Shown here piece after piece: positions 10,641 to 20,870 of a stretch of 64,000 nucleotides of DNA. The position numbers and the translations under genes are program-made. Below the pieces are notes generated by a model that had not been told where the DNA came from, made no database searches, and saw only the letters and a program-made list of their open reading frames with translations. The stretch is from Sepiola atlantica (Eukaryota > Mollusca > Cephalopoda > Sepiida > Sepiolidae). The stretch covers positions 42,094,076 to 42,158,075 of the forward strand of contig OY744525.1 of the NCBI GenBank assembly GCA_963556195.1. The letters are read 5' to 3'. Every line of letters starts with the position of its first letter. Position 1 is the stretch's first letter.

Positions 10641-11461
10641 TATTGATTTAAATAGCAGTAATGTGTTTTGATGGTAATATAGGAGTGATAAATGAAAAAA
10701 GAACTTTCGCATTTATTTATTTTGATATCAGCTAACAAAGAGTGCTCTATTCGCTTTTGTGACGAGCTATTTATTAATAAAAATGAAAATGAGATTATTG
10801 ATTAAAAAAAGAGATAACCAAAGGTGTAATAAATAAAAGTAAAAATAAAAGGATAGAATAAACAATTTTTTTAGATTAAAAAAAAGAACGAGAATTTCAA
10901 AGAAAAGAAATTGATAAAGATCTTTCAAATCAATAAAATAATAAATAAATATTTTTTTAATCAAAGAAATAAAGTTCACATGAAAATTTAAATAAAAAAA
11001 TGTAAAAAAACAAAATAAAAATAATTTAATGTTCAACTATTGTTACGTTCTTCGCCTTTCTATTTCTGACCTTTGCACTTTCTTTCAGACATTTTTTTTT
11101 GTGATCGAATGAATAACCAAATAAATGAATAGCGAGAATGAAATGAAAGATGCGTGAATGAGCGAATGTTGATAATTTGGAAACGAAATTAAAACATAAA
11201 ATACATCATTATTTTTATTTGTTTGTTGGTTTAGTGTCTTCTCGCTTTGAAGAAGGTCAAGTTCATTCGGCTTTATCTCTCCATTTTGTATGCTTTTTCA
11301 GACATCCCTTCTGAAAATCAATCCCATACCCCTATACTACCAGAACAACATTCGTTGACATTTTTGCCATATTTTGCCTTTCAGATTAATTATAAAGGTG
11401 ATTCGTTACTGTCACACCACCATTAAGAATGGGTCTCAGTTCTTCTTCATCATCATCATTC
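10641..11461. other. No gene recognised
   Basis: AT-rich unique-looking sequence with A-runs and T-runs. Confidence 0.6.
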
Positions 11462-11715
11462 ATTTAAGTCTGTTTTACATGCCGGCATGTGTTGGATGGC
11501 TTTCAGATATTGACTTCCAAACTAACCTATCTCTGCCAAGGTCTTTATCCTTCTTTCTCTCAAATCTATCCTTATCACTTCCTCATATGTTTTCCTTGAC
11601 CTTCCCCTGCTAACCAACTCTGCTACCTCAACTGTTCTACATTTTCTAACCAAAGAACTTCCATTTATCCATTCATCCACCATAATCAGTTTAACACCTG
11701 TTTCACATGCTGGCA
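11462..11715 (-). pseudogene. LINE ORF2 C-terminal fragment, duplicated copy
   Basis: The minus strand encodes KCRTVEVAELVSRGRSRKTY and then EEVIRIDLRERRIKTLAE. This matches the neighbouring fragment and the general non-LTR retrotransposon tail pattern (GRGRPRKTWEEVIRxDL). It is a partial tandem duplication of the LINE tail at 11716-11960, also ending CACATGCCRGCATGT. Confidence 0.65.
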
Positions 11716-12720
11716 TGTGTTGCGTTTATCTCTGACCAAGTCTTTATTCCTCTTTCTCTCAAATCCATCCTTATCACTTCCTCACAGGTTTTCCTTGGCC
11801 TTCCTTTACCAACTGACCCTGCTACCTCAACTGTTCTACATCTACTAGGCCACTCATTCTCGTCCATTCTTCTACTGTAACAAAACCAACGAAATCTCCT
11901 GTTATGCACACATCTATCTATACTGTCCATATTTAATCTTCCTCTGGGGTCATCAGCTCTAAGCCTATCTTTAAGCTGGTGATACCAGATCAGGCTGCCC
12001 TGTGGCTCCCTGAGACGAAATTCACCTACATTGACGTTTTTTGTTTTTCTTCTTTTTTTTTTTTTTTGTAAAACTTAATTATGTTCTACAAAACCAAAAA
12101 CAAAAACAACAGCCCCTCTCCCTTTCTCCCTCCCCTTTTTTATTTTATTTTTAGAACTTGAAGCATAAATCTTTTACTATAATGACCAGATTCGGCATTA
12201 AATAACCCAAAAAGGGTTGATATGCCGTAAAACAAAACTACCAAACCAAAAACGATGATTAAACATTTGAAGATATAAAGAACTTGAAGCATAAAAACTT
12301 TTACTATAATGACCAGATTCGACATTAAATAACCCAAAAAGGGTTGATATGCCGTAAAACAAAACTACCAAACCAAAAACGATGATTATACATTTGAAGA
12401 TATAAAGAACTTGAAGCATAAAAACTTTTACTATAATGACCAGATTCGGCATTAAATAACCCAAAAAGGGTTGATATGCTGTAAAACAAAACTACCAAAC
12501 CAAAAACGATGATTAAACATTTGAAGATATAAAGAACTTGAAGCATAAAAACTTTTACTATAATGACCAGATTCGGCATTAAATAACCCAAAAAGGGTTG
12601 ATATGCCGTAAAACAAAACTACCAAACCAAACCTATCTTTAAGACTCCTATTACACATCCATTGTATGATTCTCATATCATTTCTCTCCATGAAATACAT
12701 ATCCTTATAGTTATGTTTTA
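11716..12720 (-). pseudogene. LINE ORF2 C-terminal relic split by a SINE
   Basis: Reading the minus strand from 12720, MYFMERNDMRIIQWMCNRSL then KDR is followed, after the SINE is skipped, by a segment beginning LRADDPRGRLNMDS. It continues VHNRRFRWF (normally RRLRWFGHVERM) and GKGRPRKTCEEVIRMDLRER. This is the C-terminal tail common to several LINE clades. The SINE at 11976-12631 sits inside this reading frame. No reverse-transcriptase core is present. The related + strand fragment is at 32040-32335. Confidence 0.7.
11976..12631 (+). mobile_element. SINE with a 127-bp tail module repeated about four times
   Basis: Begins CTGGTGATACCAGATCAG (a small hairpin, CTGGT with ACCAG) and ends CCGTAAAACAAAACTACCAA. 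AAGCCTATCTTTAAG at 11961-11975 and CCTATCTTTAAG at 12632-12643 form a target duplication of at least 12 bp. From 12154 a 127-bp unit (GAACTTGAAGCATAAA ... GGTTGATATGCCGTAAAAC) repeats about 3.7 times; unit starts are near 12154, 12280, 12407 and 12534. The same family, with two diverged modules, inserted at 36396-36891. Open minus-strand frames here are products of the repeat. Confidence 0.85.
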
Positions 12721-12734
12721 TTAATTTAAAATGT

Positions 12735-12768
<34 letters not shown>
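12735..12768. repeat. (TA)n microsatellite
   Basis: TA run ending at ACTAGCTAACCCGACCCGGCG, a dispersed motif that also begins at 13617. Confidence 0.9.
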
Positions 12769-12769
<1 letters not shown>

Positions 12770-13319
12770 TAGCTAACCCGACCCGGCGTTGCCCAGGATT
12801 ATCTGATCGAAGTCAGTGAATTAAGGTGGCCAATTTTTAGCACAGATATTCAAAGAGACATACACTCTTAGAATCTCAGGGCATCTTGATAACAAACAAA
12901 TATTTTTTTGTTTTTATAAATATAAAATGTTACTTATTACTACATGATATGATAAGCGGCACCATTTTGCTTGTGTTTGTCTTAAACTACTGTAACATGT
13001 TTACTATTTTAACATTTGGTGATTTGTGAAGTTCATTTTCAATGTTTCATGCACTTAAGCGTTATATATCTATTATCATACTAAAGCTGAGTTAATCAAC
13101 GTTTGTTTCCCTAAGGCTTTATTCTATAACACCAAATTCATACTTAAATATTCCTCATTTTTGGGATTGATATATGTTTTTAAAAAAATCATTGTTCTAA
13201 TTAGCAGTAATTTGTAATTATCTAACCAAGTGACCCATCTCTTACTTCCTCTCTCATTGCATCTTGTTTAACTCACATCCCCTTTCAGCTATTATACTAT
13301 ATGTATCACTCAAGCTTCT
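12769..13319. repeat. Decayed dispersed repeats
   Basis: 12940-13020 (CTACATGATATGATAAGCGG ... AACTACTGTAACATG) resembles one arm of the palindromic element at 15349-15545. 13080-13270 is the inverted partner of 6460-6650. No coding sequence is seen. Confidence 0.45.
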
Positions 13320-13612
13320 ATCTGTCTGTTTATTAACAGTCAAAGGTAATAAAGAAAGGACAGAATAAAAAGATAGGAATAGTCCATTATAAACAAAAGG
13401 GAATGTCACCACATTTAACCCATAGTTAGAGAGAGAGAGAGAGGGGAAGAGAGAGAGAGAAGGAGAGAGAGAGAGAGAGAGAGAGAAGGATGAGCAGAAA
13501 GAGGCAAATTTTGTATTTATTTAACTGGCTTTGTAAACTCACTTTCTCCTGATTCAAACAATTTAACTGGAGTCCAATGGTTGATCCAACTGATTTTTCT
13601 AGTATATATAAA
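13320..13612 (+). repeat. Dispersed repeat containing (GA)n, pair with 62090-62395
   Basis: Shares GTTTATTAAC.GTCAA, GGAATAGTC.ATTATAAA, a central (GA)n, AACTCA then CCTGATTCAAACAATTTAACT, and TTTTTCTAGTAT with 62090-62395. The central microsatellite differs in length between the copies. Non-coding family, not identified. Confidence 0.65.
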
Positions 13613-13775
13613 ATAACTAGCTGACACTACCGACATTGCCCCGGAATAAATGAGGCCCTTCCTTATACTTTTAGTCCCAGCCCTGAACCCCATGATACAA
13701 TTTTTTTTCTTGTTTTGTAAAATAAACTATGATCTTGACTTTTAATTTATTCATCTCCTTTTTATGGCGGAAGAT

Positions 13776-14030
13776 GACACAAGGTCAGAAAAGTGGGATT
13801 TAAGAAGCCAGCGCTCTAGAGGAAGAGTGCGCTGACTTAACAAAAATTGCCTGGGCAGCCTTGTCGGCATTCCCCGGTGAGGACGCCTCAGGCGATTAGC
13901 AATAAACTAATTCCTTTTTAAAGAGTGAGAAGGCAAAACTTGGGAAGGTGGATCTCCTACAGCTGCATTGGACCATACCGCAGACTGGCAGAAAATAAAG
14001 TCATGCCAGCTACAGTGTGCCCAAGACTGT
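13776..14030 (-). mobile_element. U2-headed SINE, copy 3 (old, head lost)
   Basis: Diverged copy of the body. AAAAATTGCCTGGGCAGCC, GTCGGCATTCCCCGGT and CGCCTCAGGC are retained, while the head region has decayed. Much more mutated than the other copies, so an older insertion. Confidence 0.75.
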
Positions 14031-14160
14031 CGGTCTGACCATGTCAAAAGGATACTTTTATTTATGTTGATGAATATTCAGCATAAATGCTGACCTCACA
14101 ATATTATTGGCAAAACATCCTAGTCAGTAATATATATATATATATATGACACCCGCTGTT

Positions 14161-14653
14161 CAGTAGCGTGGTGGCAGGGGGGGCCGGGGGGGGGGGGCAG
14201 GCCCCCCCCAGCCAAGGTTTCTGGGGGGGCGCCAAGATAGGGTTTTAGGGGGCGCACCCTTTATAGGAGACCCAAGAAAATTTAAAATAAAGACCTTAAT
14301 AAACACAATTTTGTTCCATTTCAGAGAATGGCATGGGACCAAACAGGAAGAGAAAAAGTGGCGCTCAAAAAGATGATTTTTGTTCCATAATGCCCCCCAA
14401 AAACTCGAGAGAAAGGCAATTCTTTAACATAAAGTAATGCATTTTAGTGCTAAAAAATGCATCAACGGGGGCATCTGGAGGCCTTAAAAATCGCAAAATT
14501 TTCCGGGGCTCCGCCCCGTACCCCACTGAGGAACTTCCAGCGCCCCCCAGACCCCCAGCTGCATTTTTTCGCGACTTCGTCGCTCATATCCGGGGGGGGG
14601 GGGGCAAATTAGTGATTGGCCCCTGCAGCCATCAACCTCCCACCACGCTACTG
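14161..14653. mobile_element. hAT-type MITE with perfect 8-bp target duplication
   Basis: Terminal inverted repeats CAGTAGCGTGGTGGCAGG and CAGTAGCGTGGTGGGAGG (read from the right). CCGCTGTT at 14153-14160 and 14654-14661 is a perfect 8-bp duplication, the hAT hallmark. The 493-bp body has many runs of 5-12 G or C (for example 14177-14218 and 14592-14604) and no transposase. Frames across it are incidental. Confidence 0.9.
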
Positions 14654-14661
14654 CCGCTGTT

Positions 14662-15340
14662 ATGCATAGAATTTAAAACTTTGTAATTTCATTATCCGTG
14701 CTTAAGACAACTATGCCAAATGGGATTCCACAATATGTATATTAAAACTATAAGATAAAAAAGAATGCCGAATTAACATTCACAGCAGTAATCTTTGTCG
14801 TCCCTTTGTGACTGTCTTGATCATATTGAGAGTATGTCCAAATTGTCTCATATCCTATATGGAATGGAGGGTAATGAGCCCCTGGTACCGACACCAAACT
14901 GTCTTAGTCATGTTGGCATTAAGTCCAAATTCTAGAGAACCCAAACCACTTGTAAAAGGACATTTCCGATTGATTACGGTCCAACTGAATGATTCCAATT
15001 AATTCAATTGTATGTAATTATGATGTAAGAATATTTCCAAAATAATTGCTGGTCTGTCACAGACAGGAAGACGATCTCTCTTTGAATATTTCAGCTTTTA
15101 GATTTGCCTGCATATTTATTGCCTCCAACCAAACATCAGTTTGGTAAGATATGGTGTGTATATGTGGGGGTATCGTTGCTTCTCTACAATCACACTGCCA
15201 GTAAAAAAAAAAGTATTTCATTACTTTGTAAATAGACTCATTTCTGAAAGGAATACCCCAACAGTCATAAACTGTCAGAATCTCAGTGAATTTTAATTTT
15301 TAAAAAAGAAGTCATTTTTGTTTTATTGTCATTTAAAATT
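14662..15340. other. No gene recognised
   Basis: Mixed-composition sequence without family signatures. Confidence 0.5.
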
Positions 15341-15348
15341 TTACTTAT

Positions 15349-15545
15349 TACATGATGAGATTATATGTGTCTCCATGTTGTTTTCTGTAAACTATGGCAG
15401 CACAAAATGGTCTATATTTTGACGTTTGGTTACTTTAAAAAAAACAACTTTGCACACCAAAACGTCGAACATATGTAACATTTTGTGCTGCCATAGTTTA
15501 ATACAGACACAGGGAACATGGCAACACCCATAATCGTATCATGTA
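15349..15545. mobile_element. Palindromic (foldback) element
   Basis: Left arm TATGGCAGCACAAAATG and right arm CATTTTGTGCTGCCATA are perfect inverses. The homology extends outward about 85-95 bases (TTACATGATGAGATTATATG versus its diverged complement) with a short central spacer. A related single arm lies near 12940-13020. Non-coding. Confidence 0.65.
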
Positions 15546-15612
15546 ATACAACCATGTCAAATGGGGGCCATGTTGATCAATTTGTGTTGACATGAGAACT
15601 GCATGAGATTAA

Positions 15613-16227
15613 TTGGTTCTCCGATTTATAAAATCGAGGGACCTATGTTTTGAGGCATGTCTGTCCGTCCGGATTTTTCTCCGCAACTATCCATTGAATT
15701 TCTCTGAAATTTTGCATGAAGTTGTAACTTTGGTCAGGTTAGCAAGTGACATTCTCTGATTTTTGAAAAATAATCTGGTTACCCCCAGGGGATCAAAAGG
15801 CTCTGAAATGGCAAAAAATGACATATTTGCCCCATAACTTTTCATCCATCCATTCAATTTCTCTGAAACTTGACCAAAATGTGGAGGCAATTGTTCCGAA
15901 TAGAAAATAAGTATCGCTGACCTAGGAAAAAATCTGGTTCGCGCCCTCAGGGGGTCAAAAGCCCCCTAAAATGGCAAAAAAATGACTCTTTTCTCCTATA
16001 ATGTTTGATCCCTCCATTCAATTTTTCTGAAACTTGGCCAAAATGTAGAGGCAATTGTTCTGGATATAAAATGAGCATCTTTGACCTCAGAAAAATTCTG
16101 GTTCGCCCCCAGGGGGTCAAAGGGGGGTCAAAAATGCCCCAAATTGCCCAAACTTATTGCATTTTACACTCGCCACATCGAGTCACATACAGAGGGGGAC
16201 CACGCACGCATGCACGCGCGGCTTGTT
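15613..16227 (+). repeat. 600-bp three-module repeat, copy 1
   Basis: Starts TTGGTTCTCCGATTTATAAA with a near-perfect hairpin (CCCCGATTTATAAAATCGGGG in the other copies) and ends GCGCGGCTTGTT. Inside are three diverged ~160-bp modules, each with CCATTSAATTTYTCTGAAA, a GGTCAGG or TGACCT segment and CAGGGGGTCAAA; module starts are near 15691, 15850 and 16014. No coding signature. Same orientation as copies at 18251 and 37212. No clear target duplication, so the mobilisation mechanism is unknown. Confidence 0.75.
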
Positions 16228-16534
16228 GAAGTCGTTTAATTAAATTATTGCAGAATATTTTTGTTACTTTTTTTTTCAATCATTCCTTTTGATAGTATAC
16301 TTTAAATTGCACTAAGTTTTATTTAGATTTATGTAGTTTTCTGACATTTTAATTCATAGGATAAGAAAAACGTGAAATGTTAGCCACACCTGCTTTTGAT
16401 ATCAATAAAATGTGATATATCGTTTTTAAATGTAAAGAAACATTCTGAATAAAGAAAAGTGAACCGTGCATGTTTATTCAGTTTAAATTATAACAATTAA
16501 TTTTGGCTGTTAAATGACTGAACAAATAAGAAAA

Positions 16535-16983
16535 AAACTTTTTCAGAGCCGTAGTGGAATCCATACTGTTTTATGCATCACCAGCTTGGACTCTGAAATA
16601 AAATAAAAAAACTGGAAAGGAAACTAGATGGAACTTACACACGGATGCTCCGTGTTGTATTAAACATGCACTGGAAAACACACCCATCTAATAAACGGCT
16701 GTATGGTAACTTGTCTAAAATATCATCAGTAATAAAAGAAAGGAGAATGAGATTCACTGAACATTGTTATAGAAGCAAAGAAGAGGTTATACGTGATCTG
16801 ATTTTATGGACGCCAACACACGGAACAGTTAAACGTGGTCGACCCTGTAAGACGTACAGAAAACAGTTGACCAAAGATACTGGTTCTCAACTCGAAAGAT
16901 CTTCACAGAGCCATGACGAACAGGGAAGTATGGAGGAGTTGGGTCAATATGGTCCGGGAAATCAGCCCGATCTGATAGATAGT
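16535..16983 (+). pseudogene. LINE ORF2 C-terminal fragment
   Basis: Translates, across frameshifts, as AVVESILFYASPAWTLK, LDGTYTRMLRVVLNMHWK, RLYGNLSKISSVIKERRMRF, EHCYRSKEEVIRDLILWTP and REVWRSWVNMVREISPI. This is the post-RT tail typical of some LINE clades (RRLRFAGHCWRSKEE pattern). The frame changes near 16595 and again near 16890, so it is broken. There is no RT core and the clade is not assigned. Confidence 0.75.
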
Positions 16984-17027
16984 TAAATGACAAAATTACA
17001 ATATATTGTTGCAGGTCATAAGTAATA

Positions 17028-17320
17028 TATGACACAATCACGTTAACACACCGGTTCCCCGTTTGATCACCAAAGTTAAGTGACATTGAGCCTGGTCAGC
17101 ACTAAATGGGTGACATTTGGGAATACCAGGTGCTCTCTGTTATCTTGGCATTGTTTCTAGTAGTCCTGGACTTCTTGCCACTGGAATCAAGCAGTGCTGA
17201 TTCAGGAGAGGTGTGGTTGGAGATTGCACAACCCTTGCTTCACAATTATACACACAGCTACCCTTACAGGGGGTATCCATTGTCTCTCACAACTGAACAG
17301 AGGCCATGAAGTGTGCTTGC
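17028..17320 (+). mobile_element. 5S-headed SINE (SINE3-like)
   Basis: CACGTTAACACACCGGTTCC, GATCACCAAAGTTAAGTGAC, GCCTGGTCAGCAC and TGGGAATACCAGGTGCT align in order with metazoan 5S rRNA, including the internal control region. The body from 17150 (CTAGTAGTCCTGGACTTCTT ... GAGATTGCACAACCCTTGCTTCAC) matches the bodies of tRNA-type SINEs at 31121-31210 and 31486-31620. The 5S part is too mutated for a functional gene. Confidence 0.7.
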
Positions 17321-17359
17321 AAAAGGCTGCATGTTTGACATGCCTGATGGGTATTAGTG

Positions 17360-17945
17360 CAGTATAGTTAACATTTGAGAAATGGAAAAGAAACAAAATA
17401 TATACAACAAATAACTCATATCAAACGCAAGAAAATTTAATTTTCTACGACCTGTCTAATTTTAAAGTGTAGAAACTGATTGTGAGAATTATTATATCTG
17501 AATTTGTTATCGTCACTTTCACTTAGCCAAACACAACTAAATAAAAAATGGCGATCGATTTTGTTTGGAGATGGTCGCTGATTTAAGGCTTAAAAGATAG
17601 TAAAAAAAAAGAAAAAAGCTTAACCTATCACTAACCCTAAGTCCGGGGTACCAGTCAGACTCGGGGTTATGGGTAAAGATAAGCCATGTTTTTAAAAAAC
17701 TATTTTTTTAAGGAGTGAAATACCAAGAACAGTACATGGGTCGGCCATGTTGGACTTTTACTACCTTCAAAAGACATATTGACGAAATCTTATATAAACA
17801 TTTTTTTAAAATTTAAAACAATTTCGGAAGTTTTAAAATTATTCAGGTCGGAAAAAAATAAAACTTTCGCGTGTTTGGTAAAAGTTATTTGTTGTATAAT
17901 TTGTTTATTTTCGATTGCTGTTAACTATACAGTATGAATGCCGCC
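17360..17945. mobile_element. MITE with ~65-bp terminal inverted repeats, copy 1
   Basis: The left end GCAGTATAGTTAACA ... CAACAAATAACTC ... AAACGCAAG is mirrored at the right by CGCGTGTTTGG ... GTTATTTGTTG ... TGTTAACTATACAG. No transposase. Related copies lie at 50414-51035 and, partial, 57879-57970. Confidence 0.7.
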
Positions 17946-18250
17946 TGTTGTAATAAATAACATTTTAAATTACAAAAACTGTTATCAAAATGAACCAATA
18001 TTCTAAAAATTTACGATGATTGGAGTCTTCCCGCTAAAAAATGGGCCTGCTTAAAAAAATAATCGCCCCTTTTTTGATGGTGGGGTGATAATAAAGAAAC
18101 ACTGATAATCCCCTAAAAAAATTGACACATCTTTTCATCAGTGTGTCTGCTCTAAATCTGGAAAAGGGATCCTTTTTTTTTTTGTAGTGGTATCATGTCG
18201 GCAAAAACTTCTCACAACGTCCAACTGAACTTTAGAATAAAATGCTATTG
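17946..18250. other. No gene recognised
   Basis: AT-rich; nothing identified. Confidence 0.5.
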
Positions 18251-18847
18251 TTGGTTCCCCGATTTATAAAATCGGGGGACTTATGTTTTGAGGCATGTCC
18301 GTCCGTCCGTATTTTTCTCCACAACCATCCATTGAATTTCTCTGAAATTTTGCATGAAGTTGTAACTTTGGTCAGGTTAGAAAGTGACATTCTCCGATTT
18401 TTGAAAAATTCTGGTTAGCCCCCAGGGAGTCAAAAGGCCCCGAAATTGTAAAAATGACATTTTTTGCCCCATACCTTTTCATCCATCCATTCAATTTCTC
18501 TGAAACTTGGCCAAAATGTGGAAGCAATTGTTCCTAATAGAAAATAAGTATCGCTGACCTTGGAAAAAATCTGGTTCGCGCCCCCAGGGGGTCAAAAGCC
18601 CCCAAAATGGCAAAAATGACCCTTTTCTCCCGTATCCATCCATTCAATTTTTCTGAAACTTGGCTAAAATGTAGAGGCAATTGTTCTTGATATAAAATAA
18701 GCATCCTTGACCTCAGAAACATTATGGTTCGCGCCCCCAGGGGGTCAAAGGGAGGTCAAAAATGCCCCAAATTGCCCAAATGTATTGCATTTTACACTTG
18801 CCACATCGAGTCACATACAGAGGGGGGCCACGCATGCGCGGCTTGTT
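18251..18847 (+). repeat. 600-bp three-module repeat, copy 2
   Basis: Begins TTGGTTCCCCGATTTATAAA with a perfect terminal hairpin and ends GCGCGGCTTGTT. The same three internal modules as at 15613-16227, same strand. Confidence 0.8.
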
Positions 18848-19480
18848 AATCTATTATAAACATGTTCAAATAAGTATTTTATCTGTATGTCGATGTCAGA
18901 TCCAGCTCTATCTACCCCCGACTGGGAGGTGGACTTATCTGCTGGGGTTTCCTGGAAAGAATGGCTTCAGCAGCGATTTGGAGGTCTTGTTAGTTTTATT
19001 TATTGACCCCTTACTTATAATGTTAACTGAAAAAAATATAGAGAGCCGTTTTCAATAGTAACAACTTACTGATGAAAAAGAAAATAACATTACTGATCAT
19101 GTGTGCTAATCTGGGCCAAACATAAATTCCGTCAAACGTGAACTCTTTTGAAAATCACGATGAAGTAGAATTGAAAAATCGCTTTTACTCTTTATCTGCA
19201 TACTTATAAAAATGTGCCATTTCTCACTCTAACAGTGAGATTAAAACGCCAATTGCATGTTCACACAATAGAAGAAGAATATCTTTTTGATGCACTGTTC
19301 ATGTGTATGCGATTGAAGTCATAAGATTAACTAATTTGCATATTGTTCTGTTAAAGGATATCTTACTAATTAACTATTCGTTTCTATTGTTTTCAATATG
19401 AATTCTTGTTTTGTTTTTAATATAACAACACACAGTTCTATTACTTATAAAGAAACTCCTGCCCCCACCTCTGAACCTCA
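18848..19480. other. No gene recognised
   Basis: 19200-19350 (TGTGCCATTTCTCACTCTAAC, then AGTGAGATTAAAACGCCAA) resembles 44612-44790 (TGAGCCATTTATCACACTGAC, then AGCGAAATTAAAACGCCAA), so a dispersed repeat is present. Confidence 0.5.
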
Positions 19481-19551
19481 TAACTATTTTTATTCAAATG
19501 TTTTACTTTCTATAGAGAAACAAAAGTAAAACATTAGAATAAAAATAGTTA
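19481..19551. repeat. 28-bp-arm hairpin at the LINE 5' boundary
   Basis: TAACTATTTTTATTCAAATG and the following TTTTACTTT pair with AAGTAAAACATTAGAATAAA and AATAGTTA across a 14-base loop. It abuts the first recognisable LINE codon. Confidence 0.7.
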
Positions 19552-20870
19552 TATACGGATTTAGACAAGCACGATCTACCGCAGATATCCTAACGGTCAT
19601 CTCTGAACGCATATATCATACACTGGACAATGCAGGTGAAGCTAGGGCGGTAGCGCTTGATATATCCAAGGCCTTTGACAAGGTTTGGCATGAAGGGCTT
19701 CGCCTAAAACTGCACTCATATGGTATTACTGGACAAATATTTAATATAATTAAATCCTTCCTAACAAAAAGAAAGATCCAGGTTGTCCCAGATGACTGTT
19801 CATCTAAGCAACATGACACAAATGCTGGTGAACCCCAGGGATCCATCCTTGGACCTCTACTGTTCCTGATTTTCATAAATGACCATGTAATTGAGACTGA
19901 GATAGGAATATTTGCTGACGACACCACGCTCTACTCTCGTCATGTACGCAAAAACTATGCGCACATAGCTGAGGCAATGGCTGAATCCTTAGAAAATGAC
20001 CTCCAGTCTGTAGTGGATTGGGGTAAAAAAATGGATGGTAACTTTTAATGCGGCAAAGACAAAGCTCCTTTCCTTCAATAACTACAAGAAACCTCTTCAA
20101 CCACCGATTGTCATGGCAAATAACACCCTACCTGAAGGTTCATCATTCAAACTCCTTGGCCTAACTTTCACAGATAACATGAATTGGAATAAATACATTG
20201 AGTCCATTGCCAGGGCTGCTGCAAAGAAGGTGGTCTCCCTCTACCGTGCTAGTAAGCTTCTCACACCTGACATTATCCTATTTCTCTACAAAGCCACCAC
20301 CCGCCCATGCATGGAGTATTGCCGTCACATCTGGGCTGGGGCATCATCCACTAGTCTCTCTCTCTCTTAGACAAGGTCTAAAAAAGAGTCGCCAACTTAA
20401 TAGGTCCCTCACTATCCACCAAGTTCCAACCCCTATCCCATTGCCGCAATGTTGCTTCCTTGTGCTTGTTTTACAAGTACTTCAATAGAATGTGTTTCGA
20501 TGAACTTGCTGCTCTGGTGCCCCCCCCCCCCCACGACACAAATTCACTAGACCAACTCGACAATCTGCCAAATCCCATCCATTCACTGTGGAGGTCCCCA
20601 GATACCGAAGAGCTTTCTACTCCAAAAGCTTCTTTTCTCGTGCTGCTGGACTCTGGAACTCCCTCCCTGCTCTCTGTTTTCCTGACGGTACTGACATGCA
20701 AAAATTTTAAACTAATGTAAACAGACATCTCGCTGCACAGCTCCCAATTTAGGTTGATGCCCCCCCCCCCAAACTCTCATCCTTTTTCTCAGTTGCCCCT
20801 TACGTCTACAGTGGCGGTCTGCCTTGTTTGGGGTGAACTATGTTTAAAAAAAAATTAAATTAAAAAATAT
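19552..20870 (+). pseudogene. Non-LTR retrotransposon (LINE) RT relic with 3' end
   Basis: In frame: GFRQARSTADILTVI, VALDISKAFDKVWHEGL (RT motif A, catalytic Asp), GEPQGSILGPLLFLIFIND (motif B region) and GIFADDTTLYSRH (motif C, F-A-D-D). After a frameshift near 20030 come FNAAKTKLLSFNNYK, FKLLGLTFTDNMNW, TRPCMEYCRHIWAGA and, frame-shifted again, CLFYKYFNRMCFDELAALVP. The 3' UTR includes CCCCTTACGTCTACAGTGGC and TTTGGGGTGAA before an A-rich tail. 5'-truncated inside RT; no endonuclease. The general type is the AP-endonuclease LINE group (CR1/Jockey-like); clade not assigned. Same family: 23600, 48325, 55400, 56350 and 63715. Confidence 0.85.

Noticed and set aside
12140..12700. Four overlapping minus-strand frames with repeated YIFKC and FGLVVLFYGISTLFG phrases
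   Set aside because: They are readings of the 127-bp SINE tail module; the first codons of one belong to the interrupted LINE.
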